Shown: positions 35,609-44,918 of the stretch, piece by piece
Position numbering within the stretch: position 1 is the first letter of the stretch
How the letters are laid out: each line of letters begins with the position of its first letter
Assembly (NCBI RefSeq): GCF_000698555.1
Contig: NZ_JFHE01000008.1
Coordinates: 124,001 to 188,000, forward strand
Origin: Caballeronia grimmiae
GTDB lineage: Bacteria > Pseudomonadota > Gammaproteobacteria > Burkholderiales > Burkholderiaceae
DNA: 64,000 bases
Reading direction: 5' to 3'
Notes under the pieces: model-generated
The model's database searches: none
What the model was told of the DNA's origin: nothing
What the model saw: only the letters and a program-made list of their open reading frames with translations
Made by a program: the position numbers and the translations under genes

Positions 35609-38600
35609 TCAGTGACGTTCGATGACCGCGATGCGCTGTCCCGCGCGCAGCGGCGAACCCGGCGCGACATGGATCGCGGCGACGGTGCCCGCGCACGGGG
35701 CGCAGACGGAAATCTCCATCTTCATCGATTCGATGACGAACAGTACGTCGCCCGCTGCAACTTCATCGCCAGCGGCCGCTTTCACTTGCCACAGGCTGCC
35801 CGCGATCTCGCAGTCGATGGCGACTTCGCCATCCTTGAGCGGTGCGAGTTCGGTGCCCTCGACGAGTGGCGCATCGTCCGCGTCTCCCGATGCGCCCGCT
35901 TCGCGCCAGCGCTCGCGTTCGGCCTGAAACGCCGCCTGCTGACGCCTGCGGAACGCATCGATGCCCGATGCTTCGTCTGCGAGAAACGCCTGATAGTCCG
36001 GCAACGACAGCTCCGTTTCCTCGATGCGTAGCGGATAGCGCCCGAGCGGAAAATCCGCGCGAATGCGCATGAGTTCGTCGGCGGACACTTCGTAGAAGCG
36101 GATTTGATCGAAGAAGCGCAGCAAATAGTGCTGACCGCAGAAATCCGCGGTCTGCGCGTAGTGGTTCCACATCTGCAACGTGCGTCCGACGAACTGATAT
36201 CCGCCCGGACCTTCCATGCCATACACGCACAGGTATGCGCCGCCGATGCCGACCGAGTTCTCCGCCGTCCACGTTCGCGCCGGGTTGTACTTCGTCGTCA
36301 CCAGTCGATGACGCGGATCGAGCGGCGTCGCGACCGGCGCGCCGAGATACACGTCGCCGAGACCCATCACGAGATAGCTCGCATCGAAGACGATCTTTCT
36401 GACGGCATCGATGGAATCGAGATCGTTGATGCGCCGGATGAACTCGAGATTGCTCGGGCACCACGGCGCATCCTTGCGCACCGTCGTCATGTACTTGTCG
36501 ATCGCGAGGCGGCACGCGGGGTCGTCCCACGAAAGCGGCAGATGCACAACACGCGACGGCACGCGCAGATCGCTTTGCAGCAGCACTTGCGCCCACGCTC
36601 CTTCGACGTTCGCAAGCAGACGCGGGAGCGGCAAGTCGTCAGGACGGTAATGAATCTGTAGCGAGCGGATGCCGGGCGTCAGATCGATCACGCCCGGAAG
36701 CGCCTGCGATTGGAGGGACTGCATCAGCGCATGACCGCGAAAGCGCGATACGAGATCGAGTTCCGCCGGGCCGATTTCGAGCAGCAGATGCGTATCGCCC
36801 GACACGCGCGCGACAAGTCTCTCGCGGCCCGATCCGCTATCGAGCACGATGGGCGAAGTCAGCGCCGCACGTCGTTCGGTCAGTTCGCCGCGTTCGATTT
36901 CGAGCGTTTCGATTTCACGACGCCGCCGCCGCGCGGCCTCGCGCGCTTTACCGATCTCGACGGGAACGAAGCGCACCTTGTCGCCCGCCTTCAGCTGGCC
37001 GATGTGCCAGAGGTCCGCTTCGATGATCGTCACCGGACATACGAAGCCGCCGAGACTCGGGCCGTCGGGGCCGAGGATCACGGGCATGTCGCCGGTGAAG
37101 TCGATCGCGCCGACCGCGTACGGGTTGTCGTGAATATTCGACGGATGCAGACCCGCTTCGCCGCCGTCTTCGCGCGCCCATTCCGGCTTCGGGCCGATCA
37201 GGCGCACGCCGGTGCGGCTCGAATTGAAGTGCACTTCCCATTCGGTATCGATGAAGCGTTCGATATACGCTGCGCTGAAATATTCCGGCGCACCGTGCGG
37301 GCCATAGATGACGCGGATCGCGCGAACAGGTTCGAAGCGCAGCGCATCGTCGAGCGTTGCGCCTGCTTGCGCGTCCTCGAGCGGATAAACGTGCAGCACA
37401 TCGCCAGCGCGGATTGCGCGTCCGCCGTGTCCGCCGAACTGGCCGAGCGTGAAGGTGCTGCGGCTGCCGAGATACGACGCGACATCGAAGCCGCCACGCG
37501 CGCACAGATAGGCACGCGCGCCAGCGCCGCGAATCGTGCCGAGCGCGAGCGTCGAGCCCGCCGCGACATGGATGCTGGTGTGCATCGGTTGCGCGATATC
37601 GTCGAGCGTGACGGGAATGTTAGCGCCCGTGACCGCGATAACGGCGTCGGTATTGAAGCGCAGCGTGGGACCGCTCATCGTCACTTCGAGCGCGGCGGCG
37701 TCGGCGGCGTTGCCGATGAGACGATTGCCGAGGCGCATCGAGCGATCGTCCATCGGTCCCGACGGCGGAATGCCGACCGCCCAATAGCCGAGCCGGCCCG
37801 GATAGTCTTGCACCGTCGTCTGCGTGCCGCCGCTGAGGACGTCGATCGTGCTCGCGCGATACTTCAGCGCTTCGAGACAGCGCGTCCACGGCTCGCCCGA
37901 TGCGAACGGCGCGTCGCCGATGATCTGCCGCAGATAGTCGCGATTCGTCTCGACGCCGTAAAGCCGCGTGTTCGCGAGGGCATCGTCAAGCGCATGGCGC
38001 GCTTCATCGCGCGTCGGCGACCACGCGATGATTTTCGCGAGCATCGGATCGAAGTAGGGCGGCACTTCGCATCCGGCTTCGATCCACGTATCGATGCGCA
38101 ACGCGCGGCCATCGGTTTCTGGGAAGGCGACATCGGTCACGATGCCGGGGCTCGGCTTGAAGTCGCGGCCCGGATCTTCCGCGTACAGGCGCGCCTGGAT
38201 CGCGTGGCCGCGCGGCTTCAGGCCCGCCATCAGCGAAGCAAGCGGCGCGAGCGTTCCTGCGGCGAGCTCGATCATCCAGCGGACGAGATCGACGCCCCAG
38301 ACCTGCTCGGTGACGCCATGCTCGACCTGCAAACGCGTGTTCACTTCGAGGAAATAGAACCGTTCCGCCGCGCTGTCGTAGACGAATTCGACCGTGCCGG
38401 CCGACCGGTAATCGACGGCTTTCGCGAGGCGGATCGCGGCATCGCAGAGCGCGGCCGATACGCCTTCGGGCAACGATGGCGCGGGCGTCTCTTCGAGCAC
38501 CTTCTGATTGCGCCGCTGCACCGAGCAGTCGCGCACGCCCAATGCGATGGCGTCGCCTTTGCCGTCGCCGAAGACCTGCACTTCGAGATGCCGCGCCCGC

Positions 38601-39208
38601 TCGATGTACTTCTCGAGGAACACGCCCGCATCGCTGAAGTTGTTTTCGCCGAGACGTCGCACGGCGTCGAAATGCGCGCCGAGTTCGCCCGCGGTCCAGC
38701 ACACGCGCATGCCGATGCCGCCGCCGCCCGCCGTGCTCTTCAGCATCACCGGATAGCCGATGCGCTCTGCCGCGTCGAGGGCGGCCGGCAAGTCGTCGAG
38801 GAGGCCCGTGCCTTCGAGCATCGGCACGCCTTCCTTCGCGGCGATTTCGCGCGCGGTGTGCTTGAGGCCGAACGCGCGCAAGTGCGCAGAGGTCGGTCCG
38901 ATGAACGCGATGCCCGCCGCTTCGCACGCTTCGCCGAACGCCGCGTTCTCCGACAAAAAGCCGTAGCCCGGATGAATCGCCTGCACGCCTTCGGCACGCG
39001 CGATGTCGAGCATCTTCGCCGTGTCGAGATAGGTCGTCGCGGCGGGACCGTCGCCTAGCGAATGCGCAATCGATGCTTCGCTCACGTGGCGGCTCGCGCG
39101 ATCCGCTTCGGCATACACGGCGACGCCGGTGACATCGAGAGCGCGCAAGGTTCTGAGAATGCGGCAGGCAATCGCCCCGCGATTCGCAATCAGGATCTTC
39201 TCGAACAT
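35609..39208 (-). CDS. Biotin-dependent guanidine/urea carboxylase
   Basis: 1199 aa. Biotin carboxylase domain at about 1-450 (HPGYGFLSENAAFG, ATP-grasp loop GGGGIGMR). KipA-like carboxyltransferase half from about 465 (TVQDYPGRLGYWAVG, PPSGPMDDRSM), KipI-like half from about 800 (HYRPDDLPLPRLL, DKYMTTVRKDAPWCPSN), and a biotinyl domain at the end with K1163 in IESMKMEIS. Annotated families call this urea carboxylase. The guanidine-I riboswitch and DUF1989 partners of this operon instead point to guanidine carboxylase, which makes carboxyguanidine. Family length is normal and I see no break. Confidence 0.9.
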   Translation of the reverse strand: MFEKILIANRGAIACRILRTLRALDVTGVAVYAEADRASRHVSEASIAHSLGDGPAATTYLDTAKMLDIARAEGVQAIHPGYGFLSENAAFGEACEAAGIAFIGPTSAHLRAFGLKHTAREIAAKEGVPMLEGTGLLDDLPAALDAAERIGYPVMLKSTAGGGGIGMRVCWTAGELGAHFDAVRRLGENNFSDAGVFLEKYIERARHLEVQVFGDGKGDAIALGVRDCSVQRRNQKVLEETPAPSLPEGVSAALCDAAIRLAKAVDYRSAGTVEFVYDSAAERFYFLEVNTRLQVEHGVTEQVWGVDLVRWMIELAAGTLAPLASLMAGLKPRGHAIQARLYAEDPGRDFKPSPGIVTDVAFPETDGRALRIDTWIEAGCEVPPYFDPMLAKIIAWSPTRDEARHALDDALANTRLYGVETNRDYLRQIIGDAPFASGEPWTRCLEALKYRASTIDVLSGGTQTTVQDYPGRLGYWAVGIPPSGPMDDRSMRLGNRLIGNAADAAALEVTMSGPTLRFNTDAVIAVTGANIPVTLDDIAQPMHTSIHVAAGSTLALGTIRGAGARAYLCARGGFDVASYLGSRSTFTLGQFGGHGGRAIRAGDVLHVYPLEDAQAGATLDDALRFEPVRAIRVIYGPHGAPEYFSAAYIERFIDTEWEVHFNSSRTGVRLIGPKPEWAREDGGEAGLHPSNIHDNPYAVGAIDFTGDMPVILGPDGPSLGGFVCPVTIIEADLWHIGQLKAGDKVRFVPVEIGKAREAARRRRREIETLEIERGELTERRAALTSPIVLDSGSGRERLVARVSGDTHLLLEIGPAELDLVSRFRGHALMQSLQSQALPGVIDLTPGIRSLQIHYRPDDLPLPRLLANVEGAWAQVLLQSDLRVPSRVVHLPLSWDDPACRLAIDKYMTTVRKDAPWCPSNLEFIRRINDLDSIDAVRKIVFDASYLVMGLGDVYLGAPVATPLDPRHRLVTTKYNPARTWTAENSVGIGGAYLCVYGMEGPGGYQFVGRTLQMWNHYAQTADFCGQHYLLRFFDQIRFYEVSADELMRIRADFPLGRYPLRIEETELSLPDYQAFLADEASGIDAFRRRQQAAFQAERERWREAGASGDADDAPLVEGTELAPLKDGEVAIDCEIAGSLWQVKAAAGDEVAAGDVLFVIESMKMEISVCAPCAGTVAAIHVAPGSPLRAGQRIAVIERH

Positions 39209-39382
39209 GGAAAGGGAAGGGTCGTTCGGAGGCGGGCCGTCCCGCCGTGAGCATGGCGAGCCGCGGTCGTCCGCGGCCGCGATCGCATCAGCGATAGCTT
39301 CGGTTCAGTTGTTCCCGCGTTGTCGTGCAGCAGCGTCCCGAGCGAACGAGCATGACGTGATAAATCCAGCCGCGGATGCGCT

Positions 39383-40033
39383 TCAGTTCCATATGATCAG
39401 CTCCGCGGGCGTCGGGTTATAGGCGTTGCACGGATTGTTCAGTTGCGGACAGTTGGAAATCAGCACGATGACGTCCATCTCCGCGCGCAGCTCGACATAC
39501 TTGCCTGGCGCCGAGATGCCGTCTTCGAAGGTCAGGCCGCCTTCGGCCGTCACCGGCACGTTCATGAAGAAGTTGACGTTCGCGCCGATATCGCGCTTCG
39601 CGAGCCTTCCGTCGTGCGCACATGCACGCAGGAAGTTGTCGCGGCAGCTATGCATGTAGCGCTTTTCCAGCGCATAACGCACCGTGTTGCTCTCCTGCGC
39701 ACATGCGCCGCCGAGCGTGTCGTGACGGCCGCAGGTATCGGCGACGATCGTCAGCATCGGATTGCCGAGATTCGAATACAGCACCGAACCGGACGTCAGA
39801 TAGAGGCTTTGTTGCCGACGCAATGTGCGTTGCGGATCGAAGCGTTCGCGCGGATCGTGAAGGCTGTAGAAGAGCGTATCGACGGCCTGATTGCCCTCCA
39901 GATCGACGATGCGCAGCGTCTGCCCCGCTCTCACTTCATGCAGCCACGGTTCGCCCGCGGAGAGCGTTTCGCGATACACCGCGCTTTCTGGATGTTTTTC
40001 GCTGACGGTAAGCGCTTGGGTCATGTTGCTCAT
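39383..40033 (-). CDS. DUF1989 protein, carboxyguanidine deiminase subunit (urea carboxylase-associated protein)
   Basis: 216 aa. DUF1989 domain with [21 protein letters not shown] near the start, split here by the conserved DLEGNQ turn, and [12 protein letters not shown] and [16 protein letters not shown] later. In guanidine operons the two DUF1989 proteins form the deiminase that turns carboxyguanidine into allophanate and ammonia. Conserved Cys residues ([29 protein letters not shown]) are plausible metal or catalytic residues. Start at 40033; an in-frame ATG three codons later is also possible. Whether it is CgdA or CgdB I cannot say. Confidence 0.85.
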   Translation of the reverse strand: MSNMTQALTVSEKHPESAVYRETLSAGEPWLHEVRAGQTLRIVDLEGNQAVDTLFYSLHDPRERFDPQRTLRRQQSLYLTSGSVLYSNLGNPMLTIVADTCGRHDTLGGACAQESNTVRYALEKRYMHSCRDNFLRACAHDGRLAKRDIGANVNFFMNVPVTAEGGLTFEDGISAPGKYVELRAEMDVIVLISNCPQLNNPCNAYNPTPAELIIWN

Positions 40034-40046
40034 CTCTCAGGTTCGC

Positions 40047-40751
40047 TCAAAGGAAAAAGCGTTCGGTGTTGATGAAGCCGCGCACGTTCTCTTCGCATGC
40101 GGTACGGCATATTTCCGCCACTTCGGGATGCGATTCCTTCAGTTCCAGCTTGACGGGCTTCGGCGAATATTCGGGATGAGGATCGAGTGGATGCTGGATC
40201 GCGGTCAGCACGACGAGCGTGTTCATCGGCGCATACAGTTCGATGTAATCGCCCGCCTTCGAATTGCCGGGCACGAAGGCGAGCGCGCCATCGCTCGTCA
40301 CGTCGATGCGGCTGAAGAGATTGAGCGTCATCAGCAGGTCGGAGACGTCGAGGCCCCACTTGCTCATCTCGACGAGAAGGTTGTCCGTGCCGTTGCGATA
40401 GAAGCCGTTGCGAAGCTCCTGATAGCGGCCCGCGCCGTATCGTTCGAAGACTTCCTGCGCATTCGATACCCCGCCGATGCTGTCGTGCCAGCCGCATGTA
40501 TCGGCGACGATGGCGGCCAGCACGCGCCCCATGTCGGAGTAGAGGCAATGGCCCGCGGTGAGCTTCGCGGTGTGCTGGCACTTCAGCGAATCCGGCAGAT
40601 TGAGCCGCTCGCTCTTTTCGCTCGCGTTCACCATCATCGCGCTGACGTTCGCGCCGCCACGAATATCGGTGAGGCGCAGCGACTGTCCGCGCTTGACGAT
40701 CAGCGACGTATGACCGCCGCCGGGGATCGTTTCTTCGAGTAACACTGTCAT
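40047..40751 (-). CDS. DUF1989 protein, carboxyguanidine deiminase subunit (second)
   Basis: 234 aa partner of the previous protein. Blocks: TSLIVKRGQSLRLTDIRGGA, split by the DIRG turn, VADTCGWHDSIGG (compare [13 protein letters not shown] in its partner), TLNLFSRIDVTSDG and IQHPLDPHPEYSPKPVKLEL. The two genes are 13 bases apart and lie between the importer and the carboxylase, the usual order in guanidine operons. Confidence 0.85.
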   Translation of the reverse strand: MTVLLEETIPGGGHTSLIVKRGQSLRLTDIRGGANVSAMMVNASEKSERLNLPDSLKCQHTAKLTAGHCLYSDMGRVLAAIVADTCGWHDSIGGVSNAQEVFERYGAGRYQELRNGFYRNGTDNLLVEMSKWGLDVSDLLMTLNLFSRIDVTSDGALAFVPGNSKAGDYIELYAPMNTLVVLTAIQHPLDPHPEYSPKPVKLELKESHPEVAEICRTACEENVRGFINTERFFL

Positions 40752-40766
40752 GGCGTAGAGCTTCCT

Positions 40767-41558
40767 TTAGTCGGAGACGAGTTCGATGCTGGATGCGCCC
40801 TGCACCGCGGCCTGCGCCATATGCACCGCCGATGCCGGGGCGCGCGTGCGGTCGAGCGGAATGTCGTAGGTGATGCGCGCGCCGTACGCGCCGGGCGCTT
40901 GCGGATCGACGCGCACCTTGTCGAAGACGAGCACGCGGCTGCCGAGCGTGAAGCCTTCCTTGAGGTCGTGCGTGACCATGAAAATCGTCAGCTTCGATTC
41001 GCGCCACAACTCCGACAACAGCACATGCATGTCCTTACGGATGCCGGGATCGAGCGCGCCGAAGGGTTCGTCGAGCAGCAGCACGCGCGGCTTCATCATC
41101 AGCGCCTGCGCGATGGCAAGCCGTTGCTGCATGCCGCCTGAAAGCTGCTGCGGATACTTGTCGATCGCCGCGCCCAGGCCCACGCGTTCGAGCATCGCGG
41201 CGGCTTCGTCGCGTGCGGCGCGTCGCTGTGCGCCGAACAGGCGTCCCGTGAATTTCGCGCGCGGCAGTTCGAGACCGAGCATCACGTTGCGCAGCACGCT
41301 CAGATGATTGAAGACCGAGTAGCGCTGAAACACGACGCTGCGATGCGCGTCCGGTTCAGCGGGAAGCGGCTCGCCGTCGAGCAGGATCTCGCCGCGCGTC
41401 GCCCGTTCCTGTCCGAGCAGCAGGCGCAGGAACGTGGACTTGCCGCAGCCGGACGCGCCGACCATCGAACAGAATTCGCCTTCCTTCACGGTAAGATTCA
41501 GCCGTTCCAGCACGACCTGATCGCCGTAGTTTTTCCATACGTTGCGAACGACGATCAT
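40767..41558 (-). CDS. ABC transporter ATP-binding protein of the guanidine operon
   Basis: 263 aa, NitT/TauT-type ATPase. Walker A GASGCGKSTFLRL, Q-loop VFQRYSVFNHLS, signature LSGGMQQRLAIAQAL and Walker B VLLLDEPFGALDP. The start at 41558 (MIVVRNVWKNYGDQ) overlaps the permease stop as ATGA; an apparent longer frame lies within the permease gene. Confidence 0.9.
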   Translation of the reverse strand: MIVVRNVWKNYGDQVVLERLNLTVKEGEFCSMVGASGCGKSTFLRLLLGQERATRGEILLDGEPLPAEPDAHRSVVFQRYSVFNHLSVLRNVMLGLELPRAKFTGRLFGAQRRAARDEAAAMLERVGLGAAIDKYPQQLSGGMQQRLAIAQALMMKPRVLLLDEPFGALDPGIRKDMHVLLSELWRESKLTIFMVTHDLKEGFTLGSRVLVFDKVRVDPQAPGAYGARITYDIPLDRTRAPASAVHMAQAAVQGASSIELVSD

Positions 41559-42370
41559 CGCGCGCCTCCGCCGTACCACGGAAAGCACCATTGCGTGAGG
41601 CGACGCAGCAGTTCGTCGGTGAGCCACGCGAGCAGCGTGATCCACGCGACGTAGGGAAGAATGAGATCCATCGACAGATAGCGCCGCACGAGAAAGATGC
41701 GATAGCCGAGCCCGTCGGTCGAGGCGATCGCTTCCGCTGCAATGAGAAAGAGCCACGCTGCGCCGAGCGAAAGCCGGATCGCGACGAGCAGACGCGGCAG
41801 GAGCTGCGGCAGAACGAGCCGCAAAACAAGTGTCCAGCTGTTCGCGCCGAGCGTTTGCGCCTTGATCCACATCTCGGCCGGAATTTCGGCGGCGCGCGCA
41901 TGGAGATCGCGAATGATCATCGGCGTGATGCCGACGACGATCAGCACGACCTTCGACAGTTCGTCGAGACCGAAGACGATGAAGAGAATCGGCAGTACGG
42001 CGAGCGGCGGCACCATCGATATGACGGTGATGAACGGCGAAAGCGTCGCGCTGACGAGCGGAAACGATCCCGTCGCGATGGCCGCAACGAGCGCGATCGC
42101 CGCACTCACGACGAGCCCGATGCCGAGCCTTCGCAAGCTCGACGCCGTATCGGTCCACAGCAGATACTCGCCTGTGCGCCTGTCTTCGATGAAGGCGGCG
42201 GACTTCATCGCATCGCTCATCTGCGTCGCGCTCGGCAGCAGCTTGTCGTCGGGATTGTCGGCGAGCCGCATCGAAGAGCCGGTGAAATACACCGCGAGCA
42301 GCACGACGAACGGCAGCAGTAGCAGCATCAGCGCGCCGGTCCTGCTCGGATGTCGATTGATGAGTCGCAT
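41555..42370 (-). CDS. ABC transporter permease of the guanidine operon
   Basis: 271 aa NitT/TauT-type permease. The EAA-type cytoplasmic loop is IKAQTLGANSWTLVLRLVLPQ, split around the conserved Gly. The start at 42370 (MRLINRHPSRTG) follows AAGGCGG; a further in-frame ATG upstream is less likely. It sits between the receptor and the ATPase. Confidence 0.88.
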   Translation of the reverse strand: MRLINRHPSRTGALMLLLLPFVVLLAVYFTGSSMRLADNPDDKLLPSATQMSDAMKSAAFIEDRRTGEYLLWTDTASSLRRLGIGLVVSAAIALVAAIATGSFPLVSATLSPFITVISMVPPLAVLPILFIVFGLDELSKVVLIVVGITPMIIRDLHARAAEIPAEMWIKAQTLGANSWTLVLRLVLPQLLPRLLVAIRLSLGAAWLFLIAAEAIASTDGLGYRIFLVRRYLSMDLILPYVAWITLLAWLTDELLRRLTQWCFPWYGGGAR

Positions 42371-42401
42371 GTTGACCGCCTTGTAGTAGACCCTCAAGCG
42401 C

Positions 42402-43472
42402 TCAGAGCTTGCCCGCCGCCGCCATCTCGACGTAGGCCGGATCGAAGCGCAGCTTCACGTTGTTCTTGTTGCCGACGACGACGCCCTTGTCGAACGCCAT
42501 GCCGACGGCATCCGCGCTCTTCGCGGCCTGTCCGAGCAGGCCGTGATCGAACGAGAACTTCGCGACGCGCGTCATGATTTTCGGCATGTCGGGGCTGGTC
42601 ACGAATTCGAGCGCGGCCTTTGGCGTGTAGAAGAGGGCGGTGGTCGAGAGCTGCCCCTTGAAGTTGGCGAGATCGGTGCCGGACGCCTTGGCCATAGAGG
42701 TCAGCGCGCTCGTCGTTTCGGGGGAATCGCCGTGCATTAGTGCGACCATCTCGAACCATGCGCCGGTCAATGCCTTGCCGAGCGCCGGGTTGTCCTTCAG
42801 CGTCTTCGTGTTGACGACCATCATGTCCATGATCTCGCCGGGAATCTTGCTGGAGTCGAAGACTTCGGTGACGTTGGGCTGCGCCTTCAGGTCGGCGAGC
42901 ATCGGATTCCATGTGACCGTGTTATGCACCGTGGGCGTGGCGAAAGCGCCGGAGATATCGGCGTCGGATGTATTGACCACCTTGAGATCGCGCTCGCTCA
43001 TGTGCGCGCTTTCGAGTGCGCGTGCGAGCAGATAGTGCGAGACCGAGAACTGGACGAGGTTGATCTGCTGGCCTTTGAGATCGGCGATCTGCTTGCCCTT
43101 GCCCTTCATGAGCACGCCGTCGTTGCCGTTCGAGAAATCGCTGACGATCAGCGCCGTCGAGTCCACGCCGCCCGAAGCCGGGATCGTGAGCGCGTCCATG
43201 TTGGTCATCGCGCAGCCGTCGAACTTGCCGGCCGTGTATTGATTGATGGACTCGACGTAGTCGTTCAGCTGGACGACATCGACATTGATACCGTACTTCT
43301 TCGCCCACTTGGAGACGATGCCTTGCGTCTTGGCCTGGCCCCACGGCATCCAGCCCGCGTAGATGGTCCAGCAGACCTTGAAGTCGTTGCGCGGCGCGGC
43401 GAATGCGGCGCTGGACGCGATAGCGGCGACGGAAATTGCGGCGATGCCAAGAAAGCGAGCGAGCTTGCGCAT
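42402..43472 (-). CDS. ABC substrate-binding protein of the guanidine operon (urea-carboxylase-region type)
   Basis: 356 aa with a Sec signal (MRKLARFLGIAAISVAAIAS to about AFA). It belongs to the periplasmic proteins routinely found beside urea/guanidine carboxylases (FKVCWTIYAGWMPWGQAKTQG, WAKKYGINVDVVQLNDYVES). As first gene after the riboswitch it is expected to bind guanidine or a close relative; the family name for urea is historical. Its Shine-Dalgarno GAGG lies 8 bases before the ATG and can pair with CCTC next to it. Confidence 0.88.
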   Translation of the reverse strand: MRKLARFLGIAAISVAAIASSAAFAAPRNDFKVCWTIYAGWMPWGQAKTQGIVSKWAKKYGINVDVVQLNDYVESINQYTAGKFDGCAMTNMDALTIPASGGVDSTALIVSDFSNGNDGVLMKGKGKQIADLKGQQINLVQFSVSHYLLARALESAHMSERDLKVVNTSDADISGAFATPTVHNTVTWNPMLADLKAQPNVTEVFDSSKIPGEIMDMMVVNTKTLKDNPALGKALTGAWFEMVALMHGDSPETTSALTSMAKASGTDLANFKGQLSTTALFYTPKAALEFVTSPDMPKIMTRVAKFSFDHGLLGQAAKSADAVGMAFDKGVVVGNKNNVKLRFDPAYVEMAAAGKL

Positions 43473-43484
43473 GAGGTTGACCTC
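43473..43484 (-). promoter_or_regulatory. Small hairpin covering the Shine-Dalgarno of the riboswitch-controlled gene
   Basis: In the mRNA, GAGGU pairs with ACCUC two bases on, ending right at the AUG. The first GAGG is the ribosome site. It could add translational control to the riboswitch, but a role is inferred only from pairing. Confidence 0.4.
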
Positions 43485-43529
43485 GAGGAGACGGTTGGCG
43501 ACGGCAGGGAGCAGCGCGACACATCGCGT

Positions 43530-43626
43530 TCTCTCCCGGGCTTTTATCCCGCCGTGTAACCTCGCCTGAGGTCGACAGCTCTCGGACCAGCATCCGCGTG
43601 AAGCAGACCGGAACCCTAGCCGTCCA
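43530..43626 (-). promoter_or_regulatory. Guanidine-I riboswitch (ykkC aptamer)
   Basis: The - strand carries all three diagnostic blocks in order: CTAGGGTTCCG (near 43609-43619), CTGGTCCGAGAGCT (near 43577-43590) and ACACGGCGGGATAAAAGCC, continuing into CGGGAGA (near 43531-43557). Spacing is normal for the class. It lies 58 bases ahead of the receptor gene and should switch the whole operon on when guanidine binds. This settles the operon's probable substrate better than the protein names do. Confidence 0.95.
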
Positions 43627-43956
43627 TTTGCAGATTGTTCGATGAACCGGATGACGCGCCGGCTCCTTGCATGGCTAACTATGCGTAAACCGTGCCAACC
43701 GAAATTCGCCGCTTCGTGCGACAGCTTTGCGGTTGCATGCCCATTTATGGGGAGATCTGTGCACCAACCAGCTTTCTATGCACTGGTGCGACGCGGGTAC
43801 CGGCGCTATGCCCGTAAATGAGGTCATGCACCGCCATGAAGACGCATAGTTTCCTAGGCCACTGAGTTCTTACTTGTACGGGCCCTTGTTCGCCGGATGG
43901 GCAGTGTGGCGCCCAGCCGGTAACTCGGCGCCGGCTGCCCGGGCACTGCGCGACCA
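43627..43956. other. Intergenic, promoter region of the guanidine operon
   Basis: No gene recognised. It must contain the start of transcription for the riboswitch-led operon on the - strand; I could not pick a convincing -35/-10 pair. Confidence 0.4.
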
Positions 43957-44373
43957 CTAAAGCACGAGGTGCAGAACCAACACATTGATTGCAATGCCTG
44001 AGCCCACGAAACAGAAGCCCTCGATAGCAGCAATTCCGGCACGTGGTTCAACGCGCATGAGGGACCTGAATGCGGCAATGACAACGCCTGTGCAGGCGCC
44101 AAACACACAAATCAAATAACCAAGCCAACCTAGGGTAAATGCGCTCCAGACATAGGCGAACGCGGTGAATGTAGCGTACGCGAGAGCCATTCCACCGAGC
44201 AACTCGATGGGCGATTTGAACAGTAAGGCGGTGCCCAGCGCCAACACTTGAGGCATCGACCAATGGGCTAGATTCGGCCAGAAGTTAGCTCCGCTCGGCG
44301 TGCCATACGCGTCGACGAAAAACATGTACGTCAGCGCAAAGCCGACGAATCCGACTTCCAAGGCACGTCGCAT
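43957..44373 (-). CDS. Small integral membrane protein, unknown function
   Basis: 138 aa with four predicted membrane spans (roughly 5-22, 42-62, 65-100 and 118-138). I do not recognise the family. Composition is strongly hydrophobic and codon use is ordinary, so it is probably real. It stands alone between the guanidine operon and the MEDS sensor gene. Confidence 0.55.
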   Translation of the reverse strand: MRRALEVGFVGFALTYMFFVDAYGTPSGANFWPNLAHWSMPQVLALGTALLFKSPIELLGGMALAYATFTAFAYVWSAFTLGWLGYLICVFGACTGVVIAAFRSLMRVEPRAGIAAIEGFCFVGSGIAINVLVLHLVL

Positions 44374-44918
44374 GTTCTTTTCTCGTTGGGTGCGGCACAG
44401 GGGTGTCGAGCACGGTATTTCGCGTTGAAAGGAAGGTCGCGAAGAGGAATTGCAGCGTCATTCGACATCGAGCGCTGGTTAAGCGTGAGGTATCCGAGAA
44501 CAGCATTGGCCATTCGCAACCTTAAGCATGCGATCAAGCACGCATCACTCATTTCTCAACGCTACCCTCGAAGCATCAGAGTGCCGTTACTCCCGCGCTT
44601 GCAGTTTAGATGGCTGACTGTTTCTGCTTTGGAGAATCGAGGGTTGCACTTCGATCGCGCCGACCTTTTATGTTAGCGGATGCGAGAAGAAGTAAGGACG
44701 ATTAACCCACCACCGATCGACCCAACGATACGCACTTGTCCCCCAAGCCATACGGCTGGAAAGGAAGCGCAAACGACGGGGTCGCTGCCCGTCAGCGGCA
44801 CGACGCGCGTGCTACGGCTGATCACGTTATGCCGACAAGAGATGCACGTCGCATAGAACGGTGGGCGACCCGTAGCGTATCATTAGTCCCACCCGACATT
44901 TTCATCGAGAACCGTCTT
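44374..44918. other. Intergenic, nothing recognised
   Basis: About 545 bases with only short open frames of unlikely composition. It holds the promoters of the membrane-protein gene (left) and the MEDS/kinase pair (right). Confidence 0.4.

Noticed and set aside
36710..39058. Long + strand open frame (782 codons)
   Set aside because: Antisense of the carboxylase; repetitive Arg/His/Ala content and no family likeness.
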